DNA from: Symbiodinium natans
Lineage: Eukaryota > Sar > Dinophyceae > Suessiales > Symbiodiniaceae
Assembly: GCA_905221605.1 (NCBI GenBank)
Contig: CAJNDS010002091.1
Coordinates: 582,001 to 646,000, forward strand
Direction of reading: 5' to 3'
Length of the DNA stretch: 64,000 nucleotides
A program made the translations under genes and the position numbers. The notes beneath the pieces are model-generated. The model made no database searches, was not told the DNA's origin, and worked only from the letters and a program-made list of their open reading frames with translations. Shown here piece after piece: positions 28,392-39,857 of this stretch (position 1 is the stretch's first letter; every line of letters begins with the position of its first letter).

Positions 28392-28903
28392 CAATCGCCC
28401 TAAACCCTAAACCCTAAACCCTAAACCCTAAACCCTAAAGCCTAAAGCCTAAAGCCTAAAGCCTAAACCCTAAGACCTAAACCCTAGCCCTGAAGCCTAA
28501 AGCCGAAACCCACAACCTTCAGAGGCCTGCCACCACCCGAAGCCACAAAGCCCGGCCGGTTACAAGAAGGTTGGGGTGTAGGGGTTAGGGTTTTAGGGTT
28601 TAGGGTTCATGGCTATAGGTTGCAAGTAACGTTGGTTCGAAGAAGGGTCTAGGAGGTCTATGGTTCGGGTGGGCTCATGGGTAGTTAGTTGTAGGGTCAT
28701 AAGAAGGTTATATAGGTAGGGTTTCGGGTGTGGCGTTCATGGAGTATATAGTAGCAAGTAGGGTTACAAGTAGTGTAACTGACTGGTTAGTTACTTATAG
28801 CCTAAACCCTAGGCCCTAGGCTACCCTAGGTCACCCCTAACCCGACATCCTAAACCCTAGGCTACTTGTAACCTACTTGGCTTGGCTGCACGTTGGCACC
28901 TAC

Positions 28904-29035
28904 CTGAAACAGACATCTTAGCTATTGCAAGAGCTACGCCCCTGCTAACTTCCAGGTCTTTTCCCTTGGGTTTTTCTAGGGCTTCGGTGCACTTGGAGAA
29001 ACCGACCGTATACACCTCTGACAAAAAGCAACATT
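28904..29035 (-). CDS. Well-bounded exon
   Basis: 44 codons on the minus strand between CACTTTTTGGCAG and TTTCAG|GTAGGTGCC. Reads CFLSEVYTVGFSKCTEALEK, then EVSRGVALAIAKMSVS. An in-frame ATG lies at 29042, just inside the presumed intron end, so it may instead be a first exon. No family recognised. Confidence 0.65.
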
Positions 29036-29274
29036 CTGCCAAAAAGTGAGGTTGGGAAACTGCCCCCGTTTACTGGTAGATAGGGTTGAGGGTTTTAAGG
29101 TTAGGGCTTCATGCTTAGTTATTTCCCCTTGGCACTTCAGATTAGGAAAAACCCAAGCCCTAAACCCGAAACCCGAACCTCGGACAACCCCAAACCCTAA
29201 ACCCTAAACCCTAAACCCTAAACCCTAAACCCTAAACCCTAAACCCTAAACCCTAAACCCCCCCAAAAAAAACT

Positions 29275-29368
29275 GCACTGGAAGGCCCGGGCCTTGATGT
29301 CTTCCGGCCGGCCAACGAGTTCGAGCTGGCCTCGCTAACTGGAAAAAAGCTTGGGGGCTTGGGATCGA
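29275..29368 (+). CDS. Exon-like island
   Basis: Reads ALEGPGLDVFRPANEFELAS, then LTGKKLGGLG. Ends TCGA|GTTAGGGTTTAG, running into heptamers. The 5' edge follows a C/A homopolymer stretch. Confidence 0.55.
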
Positions 29369-29992
29369 GTTAGGGTTTAGGGTTTAGGGTTTAGGGTTTA
29401 GGGTTTAGGGTTTTGGGTTTTGGGTTTAGGGTGTAGGGTGTAGGGTTTAGGGTTTAGGGTTTAGCGTTGAGGGGTTGCTAGAAAGGTTGGGGCTTCGGAT
29501 CTATAGCATCTTTGGTTTGGGGTTTGGGATCTTTGGTTTAGGGTTTAGGGCTAAGTGTTTAGGATCTTTGATTCAGGGCTCAGGGTAGGGTTTAGGGTCC
29601 TGGCTCCCAATTGCGACTTGAAACCTGAAACCGTAAGCCCCAGGCCCTAAACCCTGAACCGAATCCTTTAGGCTCCAAGGTATTTAGAGCTTACTTGGCG
29701 GATCGGGGGACATGGCCAATAGGATTTAGGGTTCAGGGTCTATGGCTTCTGGTGTAGGGTTGCGGGCGCAAAGTATAGGCATGAGCGAGGAACCCTAACT
29801 GGGATATCCTACTTAAGAACCCTACTTAAAGACACCTTGCCTTACTTTGGACGTCCCCCGTCCTCCCCGGATCCAAGTAGGCTGTGATGCTTTGAGCCTG
29901 GGTTCCTGATGCTCACTGATATGTGGTTTAAGTACGGGAAGTAACTATGGCTACAGGTTGCTCAAATCTTCTGAAACGGTACTTTGAACCCT

Positions 29993-30104
29993 ACTTAGTA
30001 GCCCAGTAACCACATTATAATAAGGGCACCCTTTTTGGGGTTGGTTACTTTATCAGGGAACCCAGAACCAAGAAACGGGTAAAGGGTACCACTGGGCTAC
30101 CAAG
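29993..30104 (+). mobile_element. Family D element
   Basis: 112 bp with ends ACTTAGTAGCCCAGTAACC and CCACTGGGCTACCAAG. Interior AAGGGCACCCTTTTTGG. Related to the copy at 4196. Confidence 0.8.
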
Positions 30105-30403
30105 CCTATATCCTTAAAACGAGCCATGAGCCCCGAACCCTAAACCCTAAACTCTAAACCCTAAACCCTAAAACCCTCAACCCTAAAGCCTAAACCCTAA
30201 ACCCCCGAGCAAGTCCCTGAACAAGGGGTGCGAGGACCATGAGCCCCTGAGCCCCAACCCCGAAGTGGGAGTTGCTTTGCTTTACATGGATTTGTGCCGG
30301 TTCTGACAATATTGTAGGACTTCATTCGGGAGGTTAGGGTTTAGGGTTTAGGGTTTTTTTTGGGTTTAAGGTTTTTGGTTTGGGGTTTGGGGTTCAGGGT
30401 TTG

Positions 30404-30595
30404 GGGTGTGGGGTTGGAATGTCGCCAGGGTCAAGGCTGCAGAGTTCTGTGCAACATTCCAGGGCCTCCAAAGCAAGTGAAGTCATGGATGAACACCACA
30501 CCTGGCACGGCTGCGGAGGGAGGAGCGAAGACACACACACACACACAAAAACAAACAAACAAACAAACAAACAAACAAACAACCAACCAACCAAC

Positions 30596-30638
<43 letters not shown>

Positions 30639-30660
30639 ACACACACACACACACACAACA
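30404..30660 (+). repeat. Island followed by CAAA/CAAC/CAAG microsatellite
   Basis: 30531-30658 is a compound microsatellite (AC, CAAA, CCAA, CAAG, AC). The unique part 30405-30530 is open on the plus strand (ASKASEVMDEHHTWHGCGGR) but has no clear splice edges. Confidence 0.8.
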
Positions 30661-31247
30661 GGGAAACCCTCGACCCTAAACCCTAAGCCCTAAGCCCTAA
30701 GCCCTAAGCCCTGAGCCCTGAGCCCTGAGCCCTGAGCCTAAGCCCTAAGCCCTAAGCCCTGAACCTAGCCAGCCCTACACCGCCTTCGCCTTAAGCACGA
30801 AGCTGGAAACTCTAAACCCCAGAACATGCCATGCATACCTTGACTCCACTGAAGCTCAACTACCGAAAATTTCACCCTAACCCCCAAACCCCAAACCACA
30901 AACCAAGTTTTAAACCAAAACACTTTTCCAACCATCCGGACCCAAACTGTGTCAGGGGTTTGGGTGTTAAAACTAGCCAATTCTAAAGGAAAAGAGACTG
31001 ATTCGTCTGGCATGGTTGCGTAGGATGTCTCGTGCGCCAGCGCTGACTGTGGCCATCCTAACCTCTAACCCCTCACCCCCAAACCCTAAACCCTAAACCC
31101 TAAACCCTAAACCCTAACCCCTAAATCCTAAACCCTAAAACCCTAAACCCTAAACCATAAACGTGGGTGGGAGACATCGGAGATGTGTTGGGGAGACTGG
31201 GGGGGCGGGGGGTTTCGGGTTTAGGGTTTAGAGTTTGGGGCTTTGGA

Positions 31248-31353
31248 GGTTGGAACTTGGCAAGGCCTCCGCATTTTGTGCGCCAGGCGCTTCGCGATGC
31301 AAAGTGGCCCTCTGAGCCAGAGCCTTTGCCTCAGCTTCTGTGGCATCCCAAAG
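31248..31353 (+). CDS. Exon-like island
   Basis: Reads RPPHFVRQALRDAKWPSEPE, then PLPQLLWHPK. Ends CAAAG|GCCCTAAA (GC donor into repeats). Acceptor may be TTGGCAAG at 31264. Confidence 0.55.
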
Positions 31354-31424
31354 GCCCTAAACCCCAAACAGGCCCCTGGGGGGTAGGGTTTAGGGTTGAG
31401 GGTCTAGGGTCTAGGGTTTAGGGT

Positions 31425-31756
31425 TTAGGGTTTAGGGTTTAGGGTTTAAAAGGTTTAGGGTTTAGGGTTTAGGGTTTAGGGTTTAGGGTTTAGGGTTTAG
31501 GGTTTAGGGCTTGGGGATCCATGAGAGCTTGGACAAACTTCGGTACTGTGGCAACGAAGCAAGTAGGCTTTAGATCGTTAGGGCTACTGCCAAGCACCTG
31601 AACGCTCAGCCATGTACAAAGAACAACCTGAAGGCTTAGTAGGGCTTACGTAGGGTTTAGGGTTTAGGGTTTAGGGTTTAGGGTTTAGGGTTTAGGGTTT
31701 AGGGTTTAGGGTTTAGGGTTTAGGGAGGGTTTAGGGTTTAGGGAGGGTTTAGGGTT
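31425..31756 (+). repeat. Two TTTAGGG tracts around an unplaced island
   Basis: Tracts at 31400-31510 and 31653-31756. The island between (31511-31650) has no convincing frame. Confidence 0.85.
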
Positions 31757-32082
31757 CAAGACAACCTAAGACCCCAGTTGCTGAACAAGCACCACAGCCA
31801 AACACTACCACACTACATCCCAGAACCTCCAAACCCTACTAGCTCAACTCCTGAAGACAAAGGGCTTAAGGTTCGTTAGGGTTTCGGGTCTAGGGTTTAA
31901 GAGAAACTGGAAAGCGTTCGGGTCCCCACAAGTGTTCAAACTCTTGGCCGAAACGTTTTGGCAAAAAGTTTAGTCGAAACGTTTTGACCGACAGCGGTTT
32001 CAGAGACTGATTTTGGCTTGTTTCCGGAGAGCCCTCCTGTGGCAACCCTAAACCCAAAACCCAAAACCCTAAACCCAAACCT

Positions 32083-32164
32083 CTAATGTTCTCTCGAGGC
32101 CTTTTGGGGTGCGATTTCTGCGCCGGCTTGCATTTCTTTGTGCAGCTGCTTCTTCAGCAAATCC
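32083..32164 (-). CDS. Terminal exon after TTTAG
   Basis: On the minus strand begins right after TTTAG, reads DLLKKQLHKEMQAGAEIAPQ, then KASREH, and ends in TAG at 32083-32085. Lysine-rich helical tail. Confidence 0.6.
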
Positions 32165-32296
32165 CTAAACCCTAAACCTTAAACCCTAAACCCTAAACCC
32201 CAAACCCCAAACCCTAAACCCTAGCCCTAAACCCTAAACCCTAAACCCTAAACCCTAAACCCTAAACCCTAAACCCTAAACCCTAACCCTAAACCC

Positions 32297-32437
32297 TTGG
32301 TACCGCCTTGGCATCCCTCGGGGGCGGTGATCTTTTTGAAGGGGCCCTCATTTTCCGACCAAAACAACGAGCGCCCCGAGTTGAAACTGGTTTTAGGGTT
32401 TAGGGTTACGTACAACTTCTACATCTTCTGTTTTGAG
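32297..32437 (+). CDS. Exon with in-frame telomere units read through
   Basis: Reads VPPWHPSGAVIFLKGPSFSD and on to RPELKL. It then passes through GTTTTAGGGTTTAGG as VLGFR and continues VTYNFYIFCFE before GAG|GGTTTGG. The 15 nt heptamer-like insert keeps the frame, so it either codes for five residues or is an extremely short removed segment. Confidence 0.55.
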
Positions 32438-32630
32438 GGTTTGGGGTTTAGGGGGGGGGGGGGGGGGGCTGGACCTGAAGAGAGGGATTAGTAAAGGGTT
32501 TCGGTGGTCCAGAAATGTAGGGTTTAGTATAGGGGCCTTTGTGGTTAGAGTAGTTTTTCTGGGTTAATTCTAGTGTCATGATACAGGGACCATAAGGGTT
32601 TAGGGCTTAGGGCTTAGGGTTTAGAAGTAG

Positions 32631-32702
32631 GGCTTTCGTTGCCGAGCTACCGGTTCGCTTGCCCAACTTCGGCTCGGCATCTTCATCCTTCCGCGCGTGG
32701 CA
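32631..32702 (+). CDS. Exon-like island
   Basis: 72 nt from AAGTAG acceptor to GGCA|GTTTCGGGG. Reads AFVAELPVRLPNFGSASSSF. Confidence 0.55.
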
Positions 32703-33373
32703 GTTTCGGGGTTTAGGGTTTAGGGTTAAGGGTTTAGGGTTTAGGGTTTAGGTGGGGGGTTCTGGGCTCAGAGGGATCCTTCGGATTTGGAGTCTAGGGT
32801 TTAGGGTTTAGGGTTTTCAGGTTTTTGGGGTTTAGGGTGAGCTTAGGGTTTAGGGGTCTAGTTAGGAATTTAAGGTTTCAGGGGTTGAAGGCTCAGACTC
32901 TAGAACCTAGAGCTTTGCTGTACTGCACTTCTAACCCAATCATGGCCACAGCAGGGTGTTCTCTGAGCTGCTGGTCCATTTGGGGGTCTGTTTTACCATG
33001 GCACGGCCCCTTAAGATTCAGGGCTCCGCAGATAAGGATCCTGATTTGGAGAAAAACATACAGGGAGTATAACTTCCTGACATCTTTTCCCCCGCCCCCC
33101 CCCCCCCCCCCCCCCCCGCAACTACAAACCCCTGACTACCTGAACCCAAAAGCCAGAACCCTGCGCAAGAAACCCGGAACCCTTGCAAACCCCAAACCTT
33201 TAAAGCCTAAACCCTAAATAAACCGCAAACCCTAAACTCTAAACCCTAAACCCCAAGCCCTAAACCCCAAACCTGAACCCCAAACCCTAAACCCTAAACC
33301 GCAAAAACCGTAATCCCCAAAGCCTAAACCCCAAACCCTAGTCCCTAAACCCCAAGCCCTAAACCCTAAACCC

Positions 33374-33447
33374 GATATTGGCTGGCAGGATCCTAGAGCT
33401 TTGCGTGGCCTCGAAGGGATCGTCTTCCGAGTCAGACCTGCGGCTGT
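33374..33447 (-). CDS. Exon-like island
   Basis: The minus strand reads NSRRSDSEDDPFEATQSSRI, a charged, disordered-looking stretch. Acceptor CCCTTAACAG. Confidence 0.5.
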
Positions 33448-34055
33448 TAAGGGGTTTAGGCTTTAGGGTTTGGGGTTTAGGGTTTACCCCGAGAAGGGGC
33501 CCTTAATTTCTTCCCCTATAGGTATAACCCATACCTAACCTCAATATATACGTTATATAAGGCCTATGTACCTAAATGACCTCCTTTAGTCCCTTAAGGC
33601 TGCAAATTGCGAGGTCCAGTTGCTCTTTGGGTTTAGGGGCTCAGGGGCTTAAGGGTTTAGGGGTTTGGGGGTTTAGGGTTTAGGGATTTAGGGTCTAGGG
33701 ATTTAGGGATTTAGGTGTTTAGGTTTTAGGGGTTTAGGGTTTAGGGCTTAGGGCTTCTGAAGCACTCTCAGGGGGAAAGTGCAGAGCTCTCCATTATGAT
33801 GGAAGGATGATGGTTCTTGGGGCTTACTTACTAGTTCGTGGCAGGGAATGGTTCTCTTCTTGAGCAGTTCACGTGTAGAGCTTAATTAGGGCTTCAGGGT
33901 CCCAGCTCACTCCCCTTCGAAATGCTCCGCACGAAACAGACATGACAAGTTACATGGCAGAAATCACGGGCCCCTTTGTGTCGTCTGTGTTTGTCTGCTC
34001 TTGCCCACCCCCCCCCCCCCACGATGTAGGGTTTAGGGTTTCGGGTTTACGGTTT

Positions 34056-34207
34056 ACTTGGAGGTTCATGGGTACTTAACCCAATGAAATCTGTACTTCC
34101 AACCCAAGTACAACCACGTTAGGGCACTTAAGTCACTTAAAGGGCTTATAAAGTGGGTCATAAGTTCCACTTTCCATTGGGTCATAAGTACCATGAACCT
34201 CCAAGTA
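34056..34207 (+). mobile_element. Family A element, complete
   Basis: 152 bp with ends ACTTGGAGGTTCATGGGTAC and AGTACCATGAACCTCCAAGT. It sits inside decayed heptamer repeats. Confidence 0.85.
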
Positions 34208-34428
34208 GGGTTTCGGGTTTAGGGTTCATAGAACTTACGAAGTGTCTCCTGGCCTAAACTTGAACACATCTCGAGCCCTAGTGCTGAGCAACTTTGCATA
34301 TCCCTAAGCTCTAACTCCTCACAAGTACACGTAGCCTATCTACCTAAACCTATCTACCTGAACTTATCTACCTAAACCCTAAACTCTAATCCCTAAACCC
34401 TGCACCCTACACCCTAAACCCTAAACCG

Positions 34429-34499
34429 ACCTCCCTGCAAGCCAAAGCACTCGTCTGCCAGCGGCGCAAGGGCGGAACTCACCAATTGCCTCTCGTGAG
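34429..34499 (+). CDS. Exon-like island, strand uncertain
   Basis: Plus strand reads SLQAKALVCQRRKGGTHQLP and ends GTGAG|GTCC. On the minus strand there is a GTGAGTTCC donor in the same island, so the strand is open. Confidence 0.4.
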
Positions 34500-34840
34500 G
34501 TCCATTTAAAGGGTTTTAGGGCTTTAGGGCTTTAGGGTTTTAGGGCTTTAGGGCTGTAGGGCTTTAGAATTTAAGGGTTAGCCCTAATCCCGAACCCGCA
34601 AACCTCTACACCCCTGAGCCCTAAACTCTTAGGGGTCAGGTTTGTCGGGGTTTCGGGTCGGAGGCAGGGGCTTGAGGTTTAGGGATTTGGAGGGCTTTAT
34701 TGGGCTTCATGGGGGTTTATAAGGGTTTAGGGCACAGGGCGTGCTCTTAAGTTGGCGTATGGGAACCCTAAGTTGGATTCGAAGTTTAGAGTTTAGGGTT
34801 TAGGGTTTAGGGTCCCTCATGGGCTGTAGGTAGCCCTAAG

Positions 34841-34969
34841 GTCTTCGCACCCTGCAATGGCAAGCGCAAGGAAGAGCGACAACTTGACGCTGGAATCATC
34901 CAACACAACTCAACTCAAGGTCAATGTGCACTCTTGCCTGACGCCCTCAACGTTCTCCATGACGAAGAA
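34841..34969 (+). CDS. Exon-like island
   Basis: After CCCTAAG reads CNGKRKEERQLDAGIIQHNS, then CALLPDALNVLHDEE, directly before CCCTAAA repeats. The composition is convincing for a coding exon. Confidence 0.6.
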
Positions 34970-35018
34970 ACCCTAAACCCTAAACCCTAAACCCTAAACC
35001 CTAAACCCTAAACCCTAA

Positions 35019-35094
35019 GATCAGGATGGCCAATGTCCGATGAGCACCGACACTGCGCGTCGTGCTCGACGCAGAAGTGATGCTTGTTCACTCC
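35019..35094 (-). CDS. Cys/His-rich exon after TTTAG
   Basis: Begins right after a minus-strand TTTAG and reads VNKHHFCVEHDAQCRCSSDI. Four Cys/His pairs could bind metal; no known finger pattern fits exactly. Confidence 0.5.
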
Positions 35095-36775
35095 CTAAAC
35101 CCTAAACCCTAAACCCTAAACCCTAATTACCCTAAAGCTTAGCGCTCAGGATTCGGGGAGTCTATGGCTTCAGGCTTACGGGGTTTTAGGCTATGAGGTT
35201 TAGGGTTTAGGGTTAGGCTTGGGGCTTGGTTTAGGATTTCGGGTAGCACCGGAATGTGAGAAATTGGGGTGGGCCGGGCACGTTTCTTAGGCTGCTCACA
35301 GTTTGGCCAATACCACGTCCCAAGGAGTGCACGGCGATTTACTCCCCGGATGTGATGCAGTTTGGGGTTTAGGGTTTAGGGTTCAGGGTTTAGGGTTCAG
35401 GGTTTAGGGTTTAGGGGGTTTAGGGTTCAGGGTTTAGGGTTTCGAGTTTAGGGTTCAGGCTGTTTTAGTTCCTCATAGATTGACATGTTGACTAGCATGA
35501 GCATGAGCATACCATCTCATGAGATTCACCACGTGTAAGTTGCAGTCCCCTGTTGGAGGAGTCGAAAATCACAAAGGAAGGAGCGACGGTGAATTGTGCT
35601 TCGCGCAAGTATTTGCCGCGACTGCAGTAGAAAGGCCTTGGGGGGTGCCTTGAGTCAGGGTTTAGGGTTCCGAGTTGCGGGTTTAGGACCCTAAACCCTA
35701 GACCTTAAACCCTAAACCAAACCCTAAACCCTAAACCCTAAACCCTAAACCCTAAACCCTAGTTCAGAGTTGAGGATTTAGGGTTCAGGTCTTTGGGTTT
35801 AGGGTCGAGGGGTTTAGTAGGGGTCTAAGGGGTGGAGGTCCCAGGGTCGCGGGGTCTAAAGCCCAGCAAATCCGTGACAGTTGTTCAAAGCTTCCCCCCA
35901 AAAAAGAGTACCTTGTTTGAACCCCCAAACCCAAAACCCTAAGTTAAAACCCAATAAATAGGTGTATCTGGGGTACTTTGAGGTTTGGGGTTGGGCTTGG
36001 ACAGCTACTTTGTCGGTTCTGGGCTTTGGCTTCTTATTGCTTTCTTTAAAGGGGGTTTAGGGCTGAGGCTAGGGTTTAGGAATTCGTGGATTTGAGGCGA
36101 AACTTGCGTGGTAACTCTTAACAAGCTCGCCTTGGCTACCCAGAACCCTAAACCCTAAACCCTATTTCTAGTGGGGCGAAGCAGCTTGAAAAGCCTTCGA
36201 CTCTTAGGCCTACAAGCCCCGAAACCCCCAAACCTCCCAACCCCCCACACCCCAATCTCCCAAAACTTCTAAACCCTAAGTGTTTCAACCCATAAACCTT
36301 TAACTAAACCCCTAACCCCCAAATCCCTAAATGAGTTTCAGGGCATGCGACCTAGGTTTAGGGCTAGTGTTTAGGGTTTCTAGGACGGTCAAGGCGGAAC
36401 CCACCCCTCGACACTATCCAGCCAGCTGAATAGAAACCAGTCACTACCAACCACTGTCCCAAGAAGACTAATCTGGGGTCGGAGGCGAAAATTGGTGGTT
36501 TGGAGGAGGGCTATCCACTCCTGGGTTTCGGGTTTAGGGTTTAGGGTCCACGTACCTCATTTCCAGAGACATGGGCCCCAAAGACCCAAAAAAGGAGGTA
36601 CTTTAAGGACCGAGTATTCCCTAGTTAGGTACATGGACCCTTTAGGGAATAGAGTCTAGGAGCTGTGGGTCTGGTGGCGCGCTAGCCCTAAACCCTAAAC
36701 CCTACACCCCAAACCCCAAACCCCAAACCCTAAACCCCAAACCCCAAACCCTAAACCCTAAACCCTTGGGACTAG
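35095..36775. other. Repeat-rich stretch with few coding signs
   Basis: CCCTAAA tracts (35095-35126, 35712-35762, 36686-36770), TTTAGGG tract 35355-35460 and several unique bits. A possible terminal exon lies at 35321-35354 on the plus strand (FGQYHVPRSARRFTPRM, then TGA). A further decayed element lies at 36545-36660. Confidence 0.5.
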
Positions 36776-36871
36776 GATTTCGGCCGCGCGGCAAGATGGA
36801 GGACCTCGCCGCGACTCCCAGGGATTCTGTCTGCCGCTGAAGCTTCACCTGAGCTGCGACACTTGCAAGCT
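36776..36871 (+). CDS. Exon-like island
   Basis: After GGACTAG reads ARQDGGPRRDSQGFCLPLKL, then HLSCDTCK, ending at GCAAGCT|GTTAGGG. Telomere repeats on both sides. Confidence 0.5.
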
Positions 36872-37047
36872 GTTAGGGTTTAGGGTTTGGGGTTTAGGGT
36901 TTAGGGTGTAGGGTTTAGGGTTTAGGGTTTCGGGTTTAGGGTTTAGGGTTTAGGGTTTGGATGGTTCGTAGGGACTATATAGGTGGTTATAGGGTTTATC
37001 GGGTTTGTAGGCATTATAGCTTTTATAGGGTTTATAGGAGTTTATAG

Positions 37048-37306
37048 TCTTGTGGTAGTTACATGATTACATGGTCCCATAATCTGGGCCCTTACAAGGG
37101 GACCGCTGGTTTACCCCTTTTCTACCCCAGACATATTAAGGGCCTATACATTCGAACCCTTTAGAGCAAGCCCTACTTACCTGTAATCGGGGCACTTGGT
37201 AAGTAGGGTATGTACGTACCTTAGTTGGGCTTACAAGTCATTCGCAAAGTTGCCCTACTCAACTTTATATAACCCCACTGACTAAGCCCCTTGATCCCTG
37301 AAGTAG
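37048..37306 (+). mobile_element. Adjacent family F and family G elements
   Basis: F part 37048-37170 (GGTAGTTACATGATTACATGG to GAACCCTTTAGAG). G part 37185-37306 (CGGGGCACTTGGTAAGTAGG to CCCCTTGATCCCTGAAG). Confidence 0.6.
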
Positions 37307-37877
37307 ACGCAAGCCTGGACCCTAAGCCCTCGACCCAAAACCTGAAAACTCTGTAAGGTGGACCCTAAACATGCAATCCGAAACTCGACCGGGGGGGGGG
37401 GGGGGGGTAGAGTTCAGGTTGGTGTCCTAGACGATTGAGCATGCATCCGCGCGGATGGAGACGCAAATGAGATCCCCACGCACCTTCATCGGTAAAGTTG
37501 AATCTTAGACTTGCATGAGAAACCTAAACCACAGTACATAGTTCTTAGTAGGGGCTTAGAGAAGAAGCTACCTTATATCTTCTACATAACTCCTTTTCAG
37601 GATCGAGGTATATCAGGTACCCAATATTCACAAATGCCTTCCCGCATTGATCATGGGACTCTCATGAACTGGCTATGAAAGAATGATAAGGGTTTAAGGT
37701 GTAGGGCTTAGGGTTTAGGGCTTAATCCTGCGAATGACTCCCTGCAATAGGATACGCCAGTGGTAAGTTTGGCTTGGAACCCTAAATCACAGCTAGTTAG
37801 AGTCCTTTGAACCCTAAACCCTAAACCCTACACCCTAAACCCTAAACCCTAAACCCTGAACCCAATGTACGCTACAG

Positions 37878-37962
37878 GGTTGATCCTGGTGGCCGTAAAC
37901 TCGCTGGTCAGCCCGAGGTGGTGGTGGATCCTTGAGGCGCTTTTCACATTTTCACACTTTAG
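37878..37962 (+). CDS. Membrane-segment exon
   Basis: From GCTACAG to CACTTTAG|GTTAGGTCC. Reads LILVAVNSLVSPRWWWILEA, then LFTFSHF, a hydrophobic, Trp-rich stretch that probably spans a membrane. Confidence 0.55.
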
Positions 37963-38311
37963 GTTAGGTCCGAGGTTATGTAGGTGGTTTAGGGCTTAGG
38001 GTTTAGGGCTTAGGGTTTAGGGCTTAGGGTTTAGGGTTTAGGGTTTAGGGTTTAGGGTTTAGGGTTCAGGGTTCAGGGTTTTGGGTCCTTCGAATTTGCA
38101 TTTCGGGCTTAGCGATTTTCTTGGCTTAGGGACTTTTGGGTTTAGGGTCTAGGCTTAGGAGTTTTGCGGGATGGGCTGCTTCGGCTGGTTAGAAGGGGCT
38201 GGCCTGAAAATGAGGTCACAGACGCCCCCCCCCCCCCCCCCAAGAATAGAATTGAAATTGATGCTCTACACGGAGGAAGAGGGTTTGGGGTTGAGGGCTC
38301 AGGGTTTAGGG

Positions 38312-38680
38312 TTAGGGCACTTAGTAACTCGGGTTATAAGTGCCTTAATTGGAGGGTTAGCAGTAACTTAAGTAACTTAAGTATAGTTCCATTCCTTGTA
38401 ACCCCACTTACTACGTCCCCTGATCCTTTAACCCTTGGGCATACCCTTGAAAGAAATCAAGGGGTATGGTGAAATCCTTCCTTATATTCTCCTTTCAGAG
38501 GTTAAGGGGTCGGGTTTGGGAAATTTTTAACTTTTCTTAGAGATACTCATATACCCAAGAGCGCGAAACCCTTTTCCAGAGGGTCATCTCCAAACTATGG
38601 TCCTTTTTTGGGGGTATCCTAAACATTAGGGGCCGGCATAGAATAGCAACCCAAAAATGACCCGAATATACAGAAGTGAC
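38312..38680 (+). mobile_element. Family G element and a decayed family E element
   Basis: G: 38312-38424 (GGGCACTTAGTAACTCGGGT to CCCCTGATCC). E: 38584-38680 (CCAAACTATGGTCC to CAGAAGTGACC). Confidence 0.6.
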
Positions 38681-38719
38681 CAGATATACCCCGAGACCGA
38701 ACCCCTAAACCCGTGGTGC

Positions 38720-38870
38720 CTGATCCGTAGAAGTAGAAGCCCTTCAAGGATTCACAGCAATGCCCCAGCGAAACTGCAGACACACTTAAACGGAAACCGT
38801 CTCTTAGCTTGGCAAGCATCTCCATCGCTTGCACAATCCACTGCTGGGATCCGCGAGTGAGCACCAGCAC
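38720..38870 (-). CDS. Well-bounded exon
   Basis: 151 nt on the minus strand from CCCTCCCACCCACCAG to GGATCAG|GCACC (GC donor). Reads RGSQQWIVQAMEMLAKLRDG, then SLGHCCESLKGFYFYGSG. No family recognised. An overlapping minus frame at 38752-38961 is judged a shadow. Confidence 0.65.
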
Positions 38871-39176
38871 CTGGTGGGTGGGAGGGGAACGGAAGGCTCA
38901 ATCGCGAAGCGCCAAGCCCGCTGGGTTTTGGGATTTGGGGGCCTTCGGGTCTATAGACCAACCTTGTACACTACTTGGTAAACAACAACAAACGACATGA
39001 AGAGCAATAATTAGCGTTGAGCGTGAGGACCTGGCCACAAGGCTTGGGTTTGGAGTTCAGGGTTCAGGATGTAGGAGCTGTAGGGTTTAGTGATTAGGGA
39101 TACTGGGAGTGCGCGCTGCCTTAGAAGCATGAGGAGCTGGGACCCACATTCGTAAAACCTCAAAACACCAAATCTG

Positions 39177-39330
39177 TTAGGGTAGTTACATGGCCCCTTA
39201 TTATGGGCCCTTCATAGGAGAACCCTTATATGCCCCATATATACCCTATACAGCCCTAGGGCTCATACTTGAGAACCCTTGAGGAGAGGAGGCAAGGGAC
39301 CACATTCAGGGAGCAAGTAACTCCCTTAAG
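39177..39330 (+). mobile_element. Family F element
   Basis: GGGTAGTTACATGGCCCCTT at the left, GGGCTCATACTTGAGAACCC in the middle, GGAGCAAGTAACTCCC at the right. Confidence 0.7.
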
Positions 39331-39407
39331 CCCTCAAGCCCTCAAGCTACAAAACCAAAGGCCACCCCGCGTGGAGTAAGCCACCATTTCGGAGTCCTAG
39401 ATCAAAG

Positions 39408-39500
39408 CTAGGTCGCCCAGTAACCTTAGGGTTTAGGGCTTAGGGTTTTGGTCTGTAAGGGAACCGAACCCCCCAAAAGGGAATCTGGCCACTATAGGTT
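39408..39500 (+). mobile_element. Family D element with telomere repeats inside
   Basis: Begins CTAGGTCGCCCAGTAACC, then TTAGGGTTTAGGGCTTAGGG replaces the usual AAGGGCACCC part. It resumes with TAAGGGAACCGAACC and CAAAAGGGAA. Confidence 0.65.
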
Positions 39501-39578
39501 CCGAATAAGGCGGGTGGGTAAAGGTTTATTGACGTTGTTTGAATTTGAGGCATTTACCAAACTGCATGCTATGGATTT

Positions 39579-39857
39579 TTATTTGGGGTGACTAAGACTC
39601 TGTTTCCCGTCGGGTACCCGAGAACAGCTTTCGGCAATGTAGCAATCAAAGCGTTCGAAGAAGCCCATGTAGGATGAAGTATTGAAGCCAATTGTGTATT
39701 CGCAATCACAGCATCCGTTGCTGTCGCAAAAAGCTGGAAGCCGGCTGGAAGCCGGCTGGAAGCCGGCTGGAAGCCTGGGCTTCTTCTGGCGAAGGAGCGA
39801 GACCCAAGCCAACTGCTCGATGGCCATGAACATCATTGTGGCGAAGGCCCGGAAACC
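39579..39857 (-). CDS. Terminal exon of two-exon model
   Basis: 279 nt, 92 codons plus TAA. Begins right after a TTTAG acceptor, reads FRAFATMMFMAIEQLAWVSL, then NGCCDCEYTIGFNTSSYMGF. An 11 bp unit (GCCGGCTTCCA) is repeated four times at 39728-39776, within the frame. Cysteine-rich middle. Joins the exon at 39929 in phase 0. No family recognised. Confidence 0.65.
   Translation of the reverse strand, partial: GFRAFATMMFMAIEQLAWVSLLRQKKPRLPAGFQPASSRLPAFCDSNGCCDCEYTIGFNTSSYMGFFERFDCYIAESCSRVPDGKQSLSHPK

Noticed and set aside
30360-30686. About 100-codon frames rich in TNKQ or ACLL
   Set aside because: Mostly translation of the CAAA/CAAG microsatellite.
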